Notes under the pieces: model-generated | The model's input: the letters and a program-made list of their open reading frames with translations, nothing else | Databases searched by the model: none | Told to the model about the DNA's origin: nothing | Made by a program: the position numbers and the translations under genes | Assembly (NCBI GenBank): GCA_903847495.1 | Contig: CAINDT010000101.1 | Location: 1 to 7,041, forward strand | DNA from: an uncultured Actinomycetes bacterium | Lineage (GTDB): Bacteria; Actinomycetota; Thermoleophilia; Gaiellales; F1-60-MAGs149 | DNA length: 7,041 nucleotides | Direction: 5' to 3' | Shown: positions 1-7,041 of the stretch, piece by piece | Layout: every line of letters starts with the position of its first letter | Numbering within the stretch: the first letter of the stretch is position 1

Positions 1-98
1 AGCCACGTGATTGCTGCGAAGATCAGCGTCAGGAAGAGGCAACTAAGCCACAGAAACACGAACGGCGAGTGGATCGCATAAAGGGTGTCGTAGAGCAC
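1..98 (-). CDS. N-terminal fragment of an unidentified membrane protein (runs off left edge)
   Basis: A minus-strand frame is open from the window edge with no stop. I chose GTG at 98 as the start: read as Met it gives MLYDTLYAIHSPFVFLWLSC and then a long hydrophobic run (LFLTLIFAAIT), so a first transmembrane helix begins near residue 12. A GGAGA Shine-Dalgarno sequence lies 9 nt upstream. Codons after 98 mostly end in G or C, as in the other genes here. The in-frame ATG at 146 would add 16 codons rich in T and A (VLLSFF...), which look non-coding. Only about 32 residues are visible, so the family cannot be named. It is divergent from the ABC-F gene. Confidence is fair that it is a gene and low on any function. 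Confidence 0.55.
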   Translation of the reverse strand, partial: MLYDTLYAIHSPFVFLWLSCLFLTLIFAAITW

Positions 99-107
99 GG
101 GTGATGG

Positions 108-112
108 TCTCC
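108..112 (-). promoter_or_regulatory. Ribosome binding site for the left-edge membrane protein
   Basis: On the minus strand this reads GGAGA, 9 nt before GTG 98. It is the main reason for preferring GTG 98 over ATG 146, which has no purine-rich sequence at a usable distance (the nearest GGAGG is about 30 nt away). Confidence 0.45.
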
Positions 113-221
113 AAAGTAGGTGCCGAAAAAAAGATAACAAAACCATAAATGAATGGTGGTATCGATTTAAATTCGAGCCTCCATTACCCAGGTGACCGCA
201 TCCCCGTCATTGGTACTGACC

Positions 222-227
222 TACCCT
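222..227 (+). promoter_or_regulatory. Candidate -10 box (TACCCT) of a leaderless promoter for the ABC-F gene
   Basis: TACCCT fits the TAnnnT -10 consensus and ends 6 nt before GTG 234. That would put the first transcribed base on or next to the start codon, as in leaderless actinobacterial mRNAs. The same hexamer with the same spacing to a GTG occurs before the ligase gene at 5759. No convincing -35 is visible, and no Shine-Dalgarno precedes either GTG 234 or ATG 243. Confidence 0.5.
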
Positions 228-233
228 GCCTCC

Positions 234-2126
<1,893 letters not shown>

Positions 2127-2136
2127 CATCCGAGCC

Positions 2137-2559
2137 ATGCGACAGATCGTCGATCGACTTCAGGAGAGCGCCTTCAAGGTCTCCGAGCAAGGCCAGCGCC
2201 TGATCCGCGCCGAGATCGCGCTCGCCCAGGCCGAGGTCAAGGCCAAGGCGCAGCAGGCAGCGCCCGGCGTCGGCCTCCTCGTGTTCGCCGGTGCCCTCGC
2301 CTTCCTCTCGCTCTTCGCCGTGATGATCTGCATCATCTGGGCGCTCGCCAACGTCGTTGCGATCTGGCTCGCCGCGCTGATCACCGCCGTCGGCTTCCTC
2401 GTCCTCGCCGCGCTGTGCGGCTTCGTCGGTAAGACGATCCTCCAGAAGGTCGGTCCGCCGATTCCGGAGACGGCGCTCGGCATCGCCAAGGGCACCCCGG
2501 CCGAGCTCGGCATCGTGCCCCCGAGCGCCGAGGACACGACGTTGCAGGGAGAGCGCTGA
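2137..2559 (+). CDS. Phage holin family protein (Holin-X superfamily, PF07332-like), YqjE-like
   Basis: A 140-residue membrane protein. Residues 1-42 form an amphipathic charged helix with the hallmark LIRAEIALAQAEVKAKA (22-38), matching the L.R.EIaLAkaE.k.Ka pattern of the family. Two hydrophobic helices follow (about 44-69 and 72-97) joined by a short turn, with a Trp at 77. The C-terminal tail, about 40 residues, is Pro/Glu-rich and soluble (PPIPETALGIAKGTPAE). Despite the family name, chromosomal members are not established lysis proteins; E. coli YqjE is the best-known relative by family. There are no phage genes nearby. It starts 10 nt after the ABC-F stop and overlaps the next gene by one base, so the two downstream genes are probably translated together. 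The role in the cell is unknown; an envelope or stress function is inference. Confidence 0.85.
   Translation: MRQIVDRLQESAFKVSEQGQRLIRAEIALAQAEVKAKAQQAAPGVGLLVFAGALAFLSLFAVMICIIWALANVVAIWLAALITAVGFLVLAALCGFVGKTILQKVGPPIPETALGIAKGTPAELGIVPPSAEDTTLQGER
2546..2553 (+). promoter_or_regulatory. Shine-Dalgarno inside the holin-like gene for the tail-anchored protein
   Basis: AGGGAGAG lies within the last codons of the holin-like gene, with about 7 nt between AGGGAG and ATG 2559. It contrasts with the genes at the head of transcription units here, most of which lack such a sequence, and it supports coupled re-initiation at the TGATG overlap. Confidence 0.6.
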
Positions 2560-2762
2560 TGCGCGAGAACAAGACCATCGCTGCCGCTCGTGCCGAGGCT
2601 GAGGCCGCGCAGGCGGGCTTCGTCGAGGCCGTCGGCAATCTCGGTTCGTCGGCGGACACGGCGCGCATGGAGGCCACCGCCTCCGCCAAGCGCATCGCCC
2701 CGATCGCGATCGCCGCCGCTGGCGCCCTCGTGCTCGTCGGCGTGATCCGCAAGCTGCGCTAG
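2559..2762 (+). CDS. Small C-terminally tail-anchored membrane protein (DUF3618/YqjD-like in layout)
   Basis: A 67-residue protein. Residues 1-45 are Ala/Glu/Arg-rich and predicted helical (ARAEAEAAQAGFVEAVGNLG). One hydrophobic segment (about 46-63, IAPIAIAAAGALVLVGV) is followed by a basic end IRKLR, which would leave a short positively charged tail. This layout resembles DUF3618 proteins of actinobacteria and the DUF883 proteins YqjD/ElaB of E. coli, the latter reported to be tail-anchored and ribosome-associated. I assign it by architecture and by its neighbour; the sequence is too short and low in complexity to prove the family. Its ATG shares the A of the preceding TGA stop and has a good Shine-Dalgarno, so it is surely co-translated with the Holin-X protein. 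Confidence 0.8.
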   Translation: MRENKTIAAARAEAEAAQAGFVEAVGNLGSSADTARMEATASAKRIAPIAIAAAGALVLVGVIRKLR

Positions 2763-2769
2763 CTAGCGC
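2756..2769. repeat. Perfect 14-bp palindrome across the stop codon of the tail-anchored gene
   Basis: GCGCTAGCTAGCGC equals its own reverse complement and contains the TAG stop (2760-2762). It could fold into a 5-bp stem with an AGCT loop in RNA from either strand. No T-run follows in either direction, so it is not a standard intrinsic terminator. It sits where two convergent units meet, so a weak bidirectional terminator or a protein-binding dyad is possible. Bases 2770-2816 show nothing else. Confidence 0.35.
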
Positions 2770-2816
2770 TCAACACGACACGCAGGCGGCGAAGCTCTCG
2801 GCGCGGACGGGCAGAA

Positions 2817-3674
2817 TCAGCGCGTGGGCGGCGGCGATAGCAGCGCGGTCCCCGCCTCGATCGGTTCCGCGCCCTCGGGCTGGATCGCCGGCCAGACGAG
2901 CGTCCCGCGGCGCTTGCCGGTCGGGCTGACCGCGAAGGTGACGCCAGGCGGTGTGGCGAAGGTGGCAAGCACCGCGCCATCGGCGTCGAGCAGCGTCGCC
3001 TTCCCCCCGAGCGTCGCGGGCTCACCGGCGGTCGGGACGAGCGCGCGCGGTGCGAGGACGAGCGTGCGCCCGCCCGAGACGGGAATCGTGGCCGATTCGA
3101 CGAACGACCGCCCGCGGGTGTCCGCGCCGATGGCGACGCGGCGTCCCCCGCCCGTAAGCAGCGGTGGCAGCGCCACGGGCGCACTCGCCACCGGCACGAC
3201 GCGCGCGTCGCGCTGGTCGAAGTTGCCGTTCCGCGCGGGTACTCGCCCACGGGCGCGAACGCGCTCGTCGACGAGGACGAGCGCGCGCAGCACACCGTCG
3301 GTCGAGGCCGCCTCGACGGCCTTCCCCTGCCTGGCGTTGAGCGTGACCACGTAGAGCGCGGCGGTGGCGCCCGCGGTAGGCAGCGACCACGAGGCGCTGC
3401 CGCCGGCGATTGAGAAGTTCCGGTCGCCGACGAACCGTGAGAGGATCACCGTCGTGGTGCCGACGCCCTGCGCGCCAATCGCGACGTCGCCCAACGCGGC
3501 ATGGCGGACGACAACGGCAACGGCGACTCGGCTGGAGTCGTCGGCACGCAGCACCCGCACGGACTCGATACGCGGTTTGCCGACGGTCGCCGCCGGCGCC
3601 TTCGCGCCGAGCGCCGATGCGGGAACGAGCAGACCGAATGCGGCCAGGCAGATGCAGAGAAGGCGTCGCAGCAT
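2817..3674 (-). CDS. Hypothetical secreted protein with Sec signal peptide
   Basis: A 285-residue protein. The N-terminus is a textbook Sec signal: basic MLRR, hydrophobic core (about 5-17), Pro-Ala-Ser-Ala region and likely cleavage between 21 and 24 (ASA or LGA). There is no lipobox, and the mature part has no Cys and no other membrane helix. The mature chain is rich in Val, Ala, Thr and Gly with alternating hydrophobic stretches (VAVAVVVRH, RTLVLAPRALVP, LVLVDERVRARGRVPAR), suggesting a beta-sheet-rich extracytoplasmic fold of one or two domains. I do not recognise the family, and no catalytic motif stands out. It is monocistronic, convergent with the holin-like unit (54-nt gap) and divergent from the VOC gene (110-nt gap). 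Other long frames overlap it on both strands; the signal peptide picks this one. The ATG is the only start that gives a clean signal peptide. Confidence 0.8.
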   Translation of the reverse strand: MLRRLLCICLAAFGLLVPASALGAKAPAATVGKPRIESVRVLRADDSSRVAVAVVVRHAALGDVAIGAQGVGTTTVILSRFVGDRNFSIAGGSASWSLPTAGATAALYVVTLNARQGKAVEAASTDGVLRALVLVDERVRARGRVPARNGNFDQRDARVVPVASAPVALPPLLTGGGRRVAIGADTRGRSFVESATIPVSGGRTLVLAPRALVPTAGEPATLGGKATLLDADGAVLATFATPPGVTFAVSPTGKRRGTLVWPAIQPEGAEPIEAGTALLSPPPTR

Positions 3675-3784
3675 GGTCCCAGTCTGCGCGAGGTTCGCCG
3701 TTGGGTGGCGGAATCCCCCGGACGGAATGCCTCAGCGCCCGTGCGCGTTGGAGGAGGTGCCCTTCGCCCCGCCCACTGGTTCGC
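3675..3784. other. Divergent intergenic region between secreted-protein and VOC genes
   Basis: It must hold promoters for both genes. I see a CGGAAT direct repeat (3709-3714 and 3723-3728, 14 bp apart) that could be an operator but could be chance. A strong GGAGGAGG purine block (3750-3757) lies 27 nt before the VOC ATG, too far to serve it as a ribosome site, and no in-frame ATG, GTG or TTG sits between them. No TAnnnT box is present at leaderless distance from ATG 3785. Confidence 0.4.
3681..3686 (-). promoter_or_regulatory. Weak candidate -10 box (CAGACT) for the secreted-protein gene
   Basis: On the minus strand CAGACT is followed by 6 nt (GGGACC) and the ATG, the same spacing as the TACCCT boxes. 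It keeps the A and final T of TAnnnT but has C in place of the first T. No Shine-Dalgarno is visible, so a leaderless start is plausible but weakly supported. Confidence 0.25.
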
Positions 3785-4645
3785 ATGAGCACCGTCTCCC
3801 CCATCGACACCCACACCCGCCTCGGCGTCGTCAGCCTCGTCGTCGCCGAGCTCGACCGCACCGTGCGCTTCTACGAGCAGGCGATCGGCCTGCGCCTGCA
3901 CGAGCGCCACGATGGCCGCGCCCTGCTCGGCGTCGAGGGCGCCACGCTGGTCGAACTCGTCGAGGAACCGGGTGCGACACCGGTCGATCGCAGCACGGGA
4001 CTGTTCCACCTGGCGTTGCTCCTCCCGACGCGCAGCGACCTCGCCGCCTGGGTGCAGCACGCGATCGACGACCACATTCCCGTCGAAGGCGCTAGCGATC
4101 ACGTCGTCAGTGAGGCGATCTACCTGAGCGACCCCGACGGCCACGGCATCGAGCTCTACGCTGACCGCGGTCGCGAGATCTGGGAGGGCAAGGTCCAGGA
4201 GCTGATGACCACGCTTGCGCTCGACCTGCCCAGCCTGCTGGCCGAGGTCGACCCGGCCGGCTCAACGCCATACGCCGGCCTGCCGGTCGGCACGACGATC
4301 GGCCACGTGCACCTGAAGGTCGCAGAGATGCCAGCCACGATCGACTGGTTCCGCGACGTCCTCGGCTTCGAGCTGATGGCGACCTATGGCCCGCAGGCCG
4401 CGTTCCTCGGAGCCAGCGGCTACCACCATCACATCGGCGCGAACACGTGGCTGAGCGCCGGCCAGAATCCAAGCGGTCCGGGCACGGCGCGACTCGGGTA
4501 CGTCACCGTCGTCCTGCCCGATCTCGCGGAGCGCGAGCGCGTGCTCAAGCAGGTCCGTGCGGCCGGCGGTACGACGGTCGAACTCGGTGACGCGTGGCAG
4601 GTGCTGGACCCATCCGGCAATGCCCTGCGACTCGTCGCCGGCTAG
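3785..4645 (+). CDS. VOC family protein, CatE-type putative catechol 2,3-dioxygenase
   Basis: 286 residues, close to the length of Bacillus CatE/YfiE (about 285). It has two glyoxalase/bleomycin-resistance/extradiol dioxygenase modules: one from about 12 to 128 (LGVVSLVVAELDRTVRFYEQ), one from about 172 to 285 (IGHVHLKVAEMPATIDWFRD). Family landmarks are GLFHLALLLPTR (72-83), DPDGHGIELYADR (116-128) and SGYHHHIGANTW (211-222). Candidate metal ligands are H75, E123, H174/H176 and H214-216; which of these bind the metal must be settled by alignment. From memory, CatE-like proteins also end in a DPSGN.lRL motif without Glu, so its absence here is not a defect. The expected role is non-haem Fe(II) extradiol cleavage of a catechol in the cytoplasm; the actual substrate is unknown. 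No other aromatic-degradation genes are visible, so detoxification or another ring compound is possible. ATG 3785 is chosen because the upstream extension of the frame is Arg/Pro-rich and overlaps the divergent gene. Confidence 0.88.
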   Translation: MSTVSPIDTHTRLGVVSLVVAELDRTVRFYEQAIGLRLHERHDGRALLGVEGATLVELVEEPGATPVDRSTGLFHLALLLPTRSDLAAWVQHAIDDHIPVEGASDHVVSEAIYLSDPDGHGIELYADRGREIWEGKVQELMTTLALDLPSLLAEVDPAGSTPYAGLPVGTTIGHVHLKVAEMPATIDWFRDVLGFELMATYGPQAAFLGASGYHHHIGANTWLSAGQNPSGPGTARLGYVTVVLPDLAERERVLKQVRAAGGTTVELGDAWQVLDPSGNALRLVAG

Positions 4646-4649
4646 ACCA

Positions 4650-5690
4650 TCAAGAGGCAATGCCGGGCGCGTTGCGCGACCGCTGGCCGACGATCCTGAC
4701 GAGTTCGATGAACCCCACCATCGCGAGCACGGCGACGACGGCCGACGCGCCGAAGTCGCCGCCGAAGCCCGCGATCTTCGGCTTGAAGCCGATCTGCAGC
4801 ACGCCGAACAGCGTCGCGGCGATCAGCAGCGGCCAGAGCCGGCCGCCGACGCGGCCGGGCGCGGTCATCCCGATGAAGCTGCCGCCGAACCACGCCACGC
4901 AGAGGGGCGTGACGCTGAAGACCATCAGGTCGCCGAGCGGCGTCCGGTTGTCGAGCAGCATCAACAGGATCGTGAAGGCGGCCGTCGGCGCTGCCGACGC
5001 CATCACCGGCGACAACCCGCGGTGACGCAGCGCCCATGTGACCGCTACGGCAATCGGCGGCACGGCGATGATGGCGAGGCGATCGGCGCGGTCGAGCTCG
5101 AGCACCGGGGCGCCAGCGCCAATCGTGCCGAGGGCGCGAGCGAGGATCGCCGTGAGGTAGACGCCGCCGAAGGCCAGCAGGCCGAGCTTGCCGCCGACAC
5201 CGTCCCACGTCGCGCGCAGGAGCGAGACGAGCACACCCGCAATCAGACCCGACAGCGCAACGGCGGGCCAGTCCGCGAGCACGAGCTCGGACGTCATGCC
5301 CGCGAACGCGCCGCAGTACAGCGGCACGGCGGCGTGGGCGATGCGGTTGTGGAACGTCGAGACGATGGCTGCGACCACACCAATCAGCGAGGCCGCGAGC
5401 ACCGGCGAGAGTCCCGCCTCGCGCACACCCGCGGCGACGGTGAGCGCAGCTGCCGTCGTCAGCGCCAGATCGATCGCCCGCGGGCGCAGCCCACGCGGCA
5501 GCGCGCGCGTGGTCAGCATGAGGCCGTACGCAGCGGGCACGAAGAGCGCGCCGAACAGCACCCAGCTGTACCACGGCCCCCCGCGCAGCAGGCCTTCGGC
5601 GTAGAAGACGACGAGGATCGCGGCAATGCCGTAACGAACGGTCGCCGACGTCTTCCGGCACGCGACCGGCGGTGTGGCATCAGCCTCCAT
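4650..5690 (-). CDS. Polytopic membrane protein with internal duplication, function unknown
   Basis: 346 residues with about 11-12 hydrophobic helices and a short cytoplasmic-looking N-terminus (MEADATPPVACRKTS). Two halves repeat the same motifs in the same order. GLSPV[LM]A occurs at 93 and 225, G[AS]F.GMT at 127-133 and 270-276, and G.GG..G at 164-170 and 308-314. The helix before GLSPV also matches. This suggests a pseudo-twofold transporter or channel fold with conserved Gly-rich, possibly re-entrant segments. I do not recognise a named family. ATG 5690 is chosen because the 45 residues further upstream are Arg-rich and run towards the divergent ligase gene, and because a TACGAT box lies 10 nt upstream. 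The gene ends 4 nt from the VOC stop, tail to tail. A 423-residue frame on the other strand is a composition artefact. Confidence 0.85.
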   Translation of the reverse strand: MEADATPPVACRKTSATVRYGIAAILVVFYAEGLLRGGPWYSWVLFGALFVPAAYGLMLTTRALPRGLRPRAIDLALTTAAALTVAAGVREAGLSPVLAASLIGVVAAIVSTFHNRIAHAAVPLYCGAFAGMTSELVLADWPAVALSGLIAGVLVSLLRATWDGVGGKLGLLAFGGVYLTAILARALGTIGAGAPVLELDRADRLAIIAVPPIAVAVTWALRHRGLSPVMASAAPTAAFTILLMLLDNRTPLGDLMVFSVTPLCVAWFGGSFIGMTAPGRVGGRLWPLLIAATLFGVLQIGFKPKIAGFGGDFGASAVVAVLAMVGFIELVRIVGQRSRNAPGIAS

Positions 5691-5700
5691 GGCGCGGCGG

Positions 5701-5706
5701 ATCGTA
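5701..5706 (-). promoter_or_regulatory. Candidate -10 box (TACGAT) for the duplicated membrane protein gene
   Basis: On the minus strand TACGAT fits TAnnnT and ends 10 nt before ATG 5690, so transcription would start about 3-4 nt before the ATG. The gap (CCGCCGCGCC) has no Shine-Dalgarno, consistent with near-leaderless initiation. No clear -35 is visible. Confidence 0.4.
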
Positions 5707-5758
5707 CACGGGAGCGCCGTGCGAGACGCGGCGACGGCCGCTGGTCCCCCGCGCCGCG

Positions 5759-5764
5759 TACCCT
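5759..5764 (+). promoter_or_regulatory. Candidate -10 box (TACCCT) of a leaderless promoter for the ligase-like gene
   Basis: TACCCT ends 6 nt before GTG 5771. The 15-base module TACCCTGTGTCCGTG differs at only two positions from that before the ABC-F gene (222-236). There is no Shine-Dalgarno. It shares an 80-nt divergent region with the TACGAT box of the opposite gene. Confidence 0.5.
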
Positions 5765-5770
5765 GTGTCC

Positions 5771-7041
5771 GTGCGCCACCTTCGCGGCCTCTCTCTGCTC
5801 GACGGCATCCTGCTGCTCGCCGCATTGACGGCGACGTGGCAGAAGATGTCGTGGAACGCCGCCGGTCGCGTGACGCTGGTCGATCTCCTGCAGCTGCTGT
5901 TCATCGGGCTATTCGTGCTCGACCGGATCGTCCGCCGGGACACACGCCTGTCGTCGGCGTCCACGGTGGTCGGCGGCTTCGTGCTCCTGCTCCTGAGCGT
6001 GCACCTCTGCGGGCTCCTCGGCCTCGACACGACGCAGGCCGTTGACCAGTGGACGAAGGGCATCATCAAGTGGTTGATCTTCGCCACCTTCCTGCTCTGC
6101 GCCATCACACACGTCGCGCGCCGCGGGGAGCGGCTGTGGTGGCTGCTCGCTGGCGCCTTCACCGTCGGCGTGACGCTCAGCGCCGCGTACGGTCTGCTGC
6201 AGACCGCCGTACGCTCGACGACCGGCATCGAGCTCGACGCGATCTTCCTCAAGCCGATCTTCCCCGGCGCCCGGGCGCTCGGCGCGAACCTCTACGGCGT
6301 CGTCTCGACGTACGACCAGTACGGCGTGACCGGGCAGGCCAACGTCTACCGCCTGACCGGCCTCTCCGAAGACCCCAACCACCTCGGGCTGATGACCGCC
6401 CTGCCACTGCTGTTTTTGACCGCGCTGATCGTCGGCGCGCGCGACGGCTTCGTGGCGCGCCACCGCTGGCTCCTGTCGGGCATGGCCGGCATCCTGCTCG
6501 TCGCGCTGCTGCTCACGCAATCCCGCAGCGCACTGCTCGGCATCGGCATCGGCGTGCTGATGCTGCTCGGCTGGTACCGCAAGCGCTTCTTCAACCGCCA
6601 GGTCGTGACGGCACTGGTCGTGCTCGGTGCGCTCGCCCTCGTCGTCGGGTCGGTCAAGACGACGCAGCTGAAGCAGATCATCGAGTCGCGCACGCAGACC
6701 GGCGACCGCTCCTCGCAGGCGCACGTCGAGTTCTACGGGCTGATCGTGCCAGTGCTCGAGGAGTCGCCGCTGTTCGGCATCGGCGTGAACAACTTCGCCG
6801 TCTACTACCAGTTCCAGACGGGCAGGGCCGACTTTGGCCCGCACTCGTTCTACGTGGCCACCCTCACGGAGATGGGCATCGTCGGCGCGATCGTCTGGGC
6901 GCTGTTCCTGCTCTGGGTGGGCAGCCGCCTGCGGGTGCTGCTGCGCGCCGGGCGCGCCCGCTCCCAGCTCGATAGCGACCCGATGCTCAGCGCCGTCGCG
7001 CGCGGCCTTTCCGCCGGGTTCGTCGCCACGCTCGTCGGCAA
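5771..7041 (+). CDS. O-antigen ligase/polymerase-like membrane protein (Wzy_C family), 3' end cut by window
   Basis: The frame is open from GTG 5771 to the edge: 423 codons plus two bases. The protein is polytopic with about ten helices visible. Family landmarks of Wzy_C (PF04932) proteins are the RLTGLSEDPNHLGL stretch (194-207), TQSRSALLGIGIGV at the end of a helix (249-262), a large extracytoplasmic loop after about 292 with GDRSSQAHVEFY (311-322), then SPLFGIGVNNF (332-342) and PHSFYVATLTEMGIVG (357-372). Candidate functional residues by family analogy are R252, R312 and H358. Such proteins polymerise or ligate lipid-linked glycans, or transfer glycans to other acceptors, at the outer face of the cytoplasmic membrane. 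In a Gram-positive-like organism, capsule or exopolysaccharide polymerisation, or protein or wall glycosylation, is likelier than LPS ligation (inference). No glycosyltransferase lies within the window. GTG 5765 is an alternative start two codons upstream; the TACCCT spacing favours 5771. Confidence 0.88.
   Translation, partial: MRHLRGLSLLDGILLLAALTATWQKMSWNAAGRVTLVDLLQLLFIGLFVLDRIVRRDTRLSSASTVVGGFVLLLLSVHLCGLLGLDTTQAVDQWTKGIIKWLIFATFLLCAITHVARRGERLWWLLAGAFTVGVTLSAAYGLLQTAVRSTTGIELDAIFLKPIFPGARALGANLYGVVSTYDQYGVTGQANVYRLTGLSEDPNHLGLMTALPLLFLTALIVGARDGFVARHRWLLSGMAGILLVALLLTQSRSALLGIGIGVLMLLGWYRKRFFNRQVVTALVVLGALALVVGSVKTTQLKQIIESRTQTGDRSSQAHVEFYGLIVPVLEESPLFGIGVNNFAVYYQFQTGRADFGPHSFYVATLTEMGIVGAIVWALFLLWVGSRLRVLLRAGRARSQLDSDPMLSAVARGLSAGFVATLVG

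Larger units (their letters stand above)
99..233. other. Divergent intergenic region with an A/T-rich patch
   Basis: This region separates the left-edge minus-strand gene from the ABC-F gene. From about 114 to 190 it is far richer in A and T than the rest of the window. It holds a run of seven A (126-132) and, at 162-176, an ATTTAAAT palindrome (165-172) flanked by TCGA on both sides. Candidate -10-like hexamers exist on both strands in the patch (for example TTATCT read on the minus strand at 132-137), but none pairs with a convincing -35. A role as UP-element, bendable promoter DNA or nucleoid-protein site is inference only. I see no coding potential on the plus strand. Confidence 0.5.

Noticed and set aside
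2137..2559. Prophage lysis cassette suggested by the holin family name
   Set aside because: No endolysin, structural phage genes, integrase or attachment repeats nearby; the Holin-X family is widespread on chromosomes outside phages.
3750..3757. GGAGGAGG as ribosome site for the VOC gene
   Set aside because: 27 nt from the ATG with no in-frame ATG, GTG or TTG at a workable distance; more likely chance or an element of the intergenic region.
3410..3784. 125-residue N-terminal extension of the VOC frame
   Set aside because: The extension is Arg/Pro/Ser-rich, overlaps the divergent secreted-protein gene and is absent from the CatE-like length and domain layout.
3022..3861. 279-residue minus-strand frame overlapping the secreted and VOC genes
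   Set aside because: Arg/Ala-rich, without a signal peptide or domain; it overlaps two better-supported genes.
5691..5825. 45-residue upstream extension of the duplicated membrane protein
   Set aside because: Arg/Gly-rich, crosses the candidate TACGAT box and the start of the divergent ligase gene; ATG 5690 is followed directly by the membrane domain.
4557..5828. 423-residue plus-strand frame over the duplicated membrane protein gene
   Set aside because: Composition dominated by Arg, His, Glu, Asp and Gln, typical of the antisense of a hydrophobic membrane gene; the minus strand shows helices and repeated motifs.
5909..6844. 311-residue minus-strand frame inside the ligase-like gene
   Set aside because: Charged, low-complexity antisense of a membrane protein; the plus-strand frame carries Wzy_C motifs.

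Overview
The window is high-GC bacterial DNA with dense coding, strong G/C preference at third codon positions and frequent strand switches. Composition, a Holin-X family protein, a CatE-like VOC enzyme and apparent leaderless promoters (TAnnnT about 6-7 nt before GTG/ATG) suggest a high-GC actinobacterium. Class Thermoleophilia (Solirubrobacterales-like) is my guess. That placement rests on general resemblance and is not proven. No tRNA, rRNA, CRISPR array or insertion sequence is visible.

Layout, left to right. (1) Bases 1-98, minus strand: the N-terminus of a membrane protein cut by the window edge. (2) Bases 99-233: a divergent intergenic region with an unusually A/T-rich patch. (3) Bases 234-2762, plus strand: an ABC-F ATPase of the ribosome-associated type, then a two-gene unit encoding a Holin-X (PF07332) membrane protein and a 67-residue tail-anchored protein, overlapping by one base. 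(4) Bases 2817-3674, minus strand: an unrecognised secreted protein, convergent with that unit. (5) Bases 3785-4645, plus strand: a two-domain VOC (CatE-type) putative ring-cleavage dioxygenase. (6) Bases 4650-5690, minus strand: an unrecognised polytopic membrane protein with a clear internal duplication, ending 4 bases from the VOC gene tail to tail. (7) Bases 5771-7041, plus strand: an O-antigen ligase/polymerase-like (Wzy_C) membrane protein, truncated by the right edge.

The genes do not form one pathway. Most look like separate transcription units; only the Holin-X/tail-anchored pair is clearly coupled. The most interesting points are: a near-identical leaderless promoter/start module before the ABC-F and ligase genes, which moves the ABC-F start to GTG 234; a holin-unit -10 box that contains the ABC-F stop codon; a YqjD/YqjE-like membrane pair in an actinobacterium-like genome; and a duplicated, possibly uncharacterised transporter-like fold.
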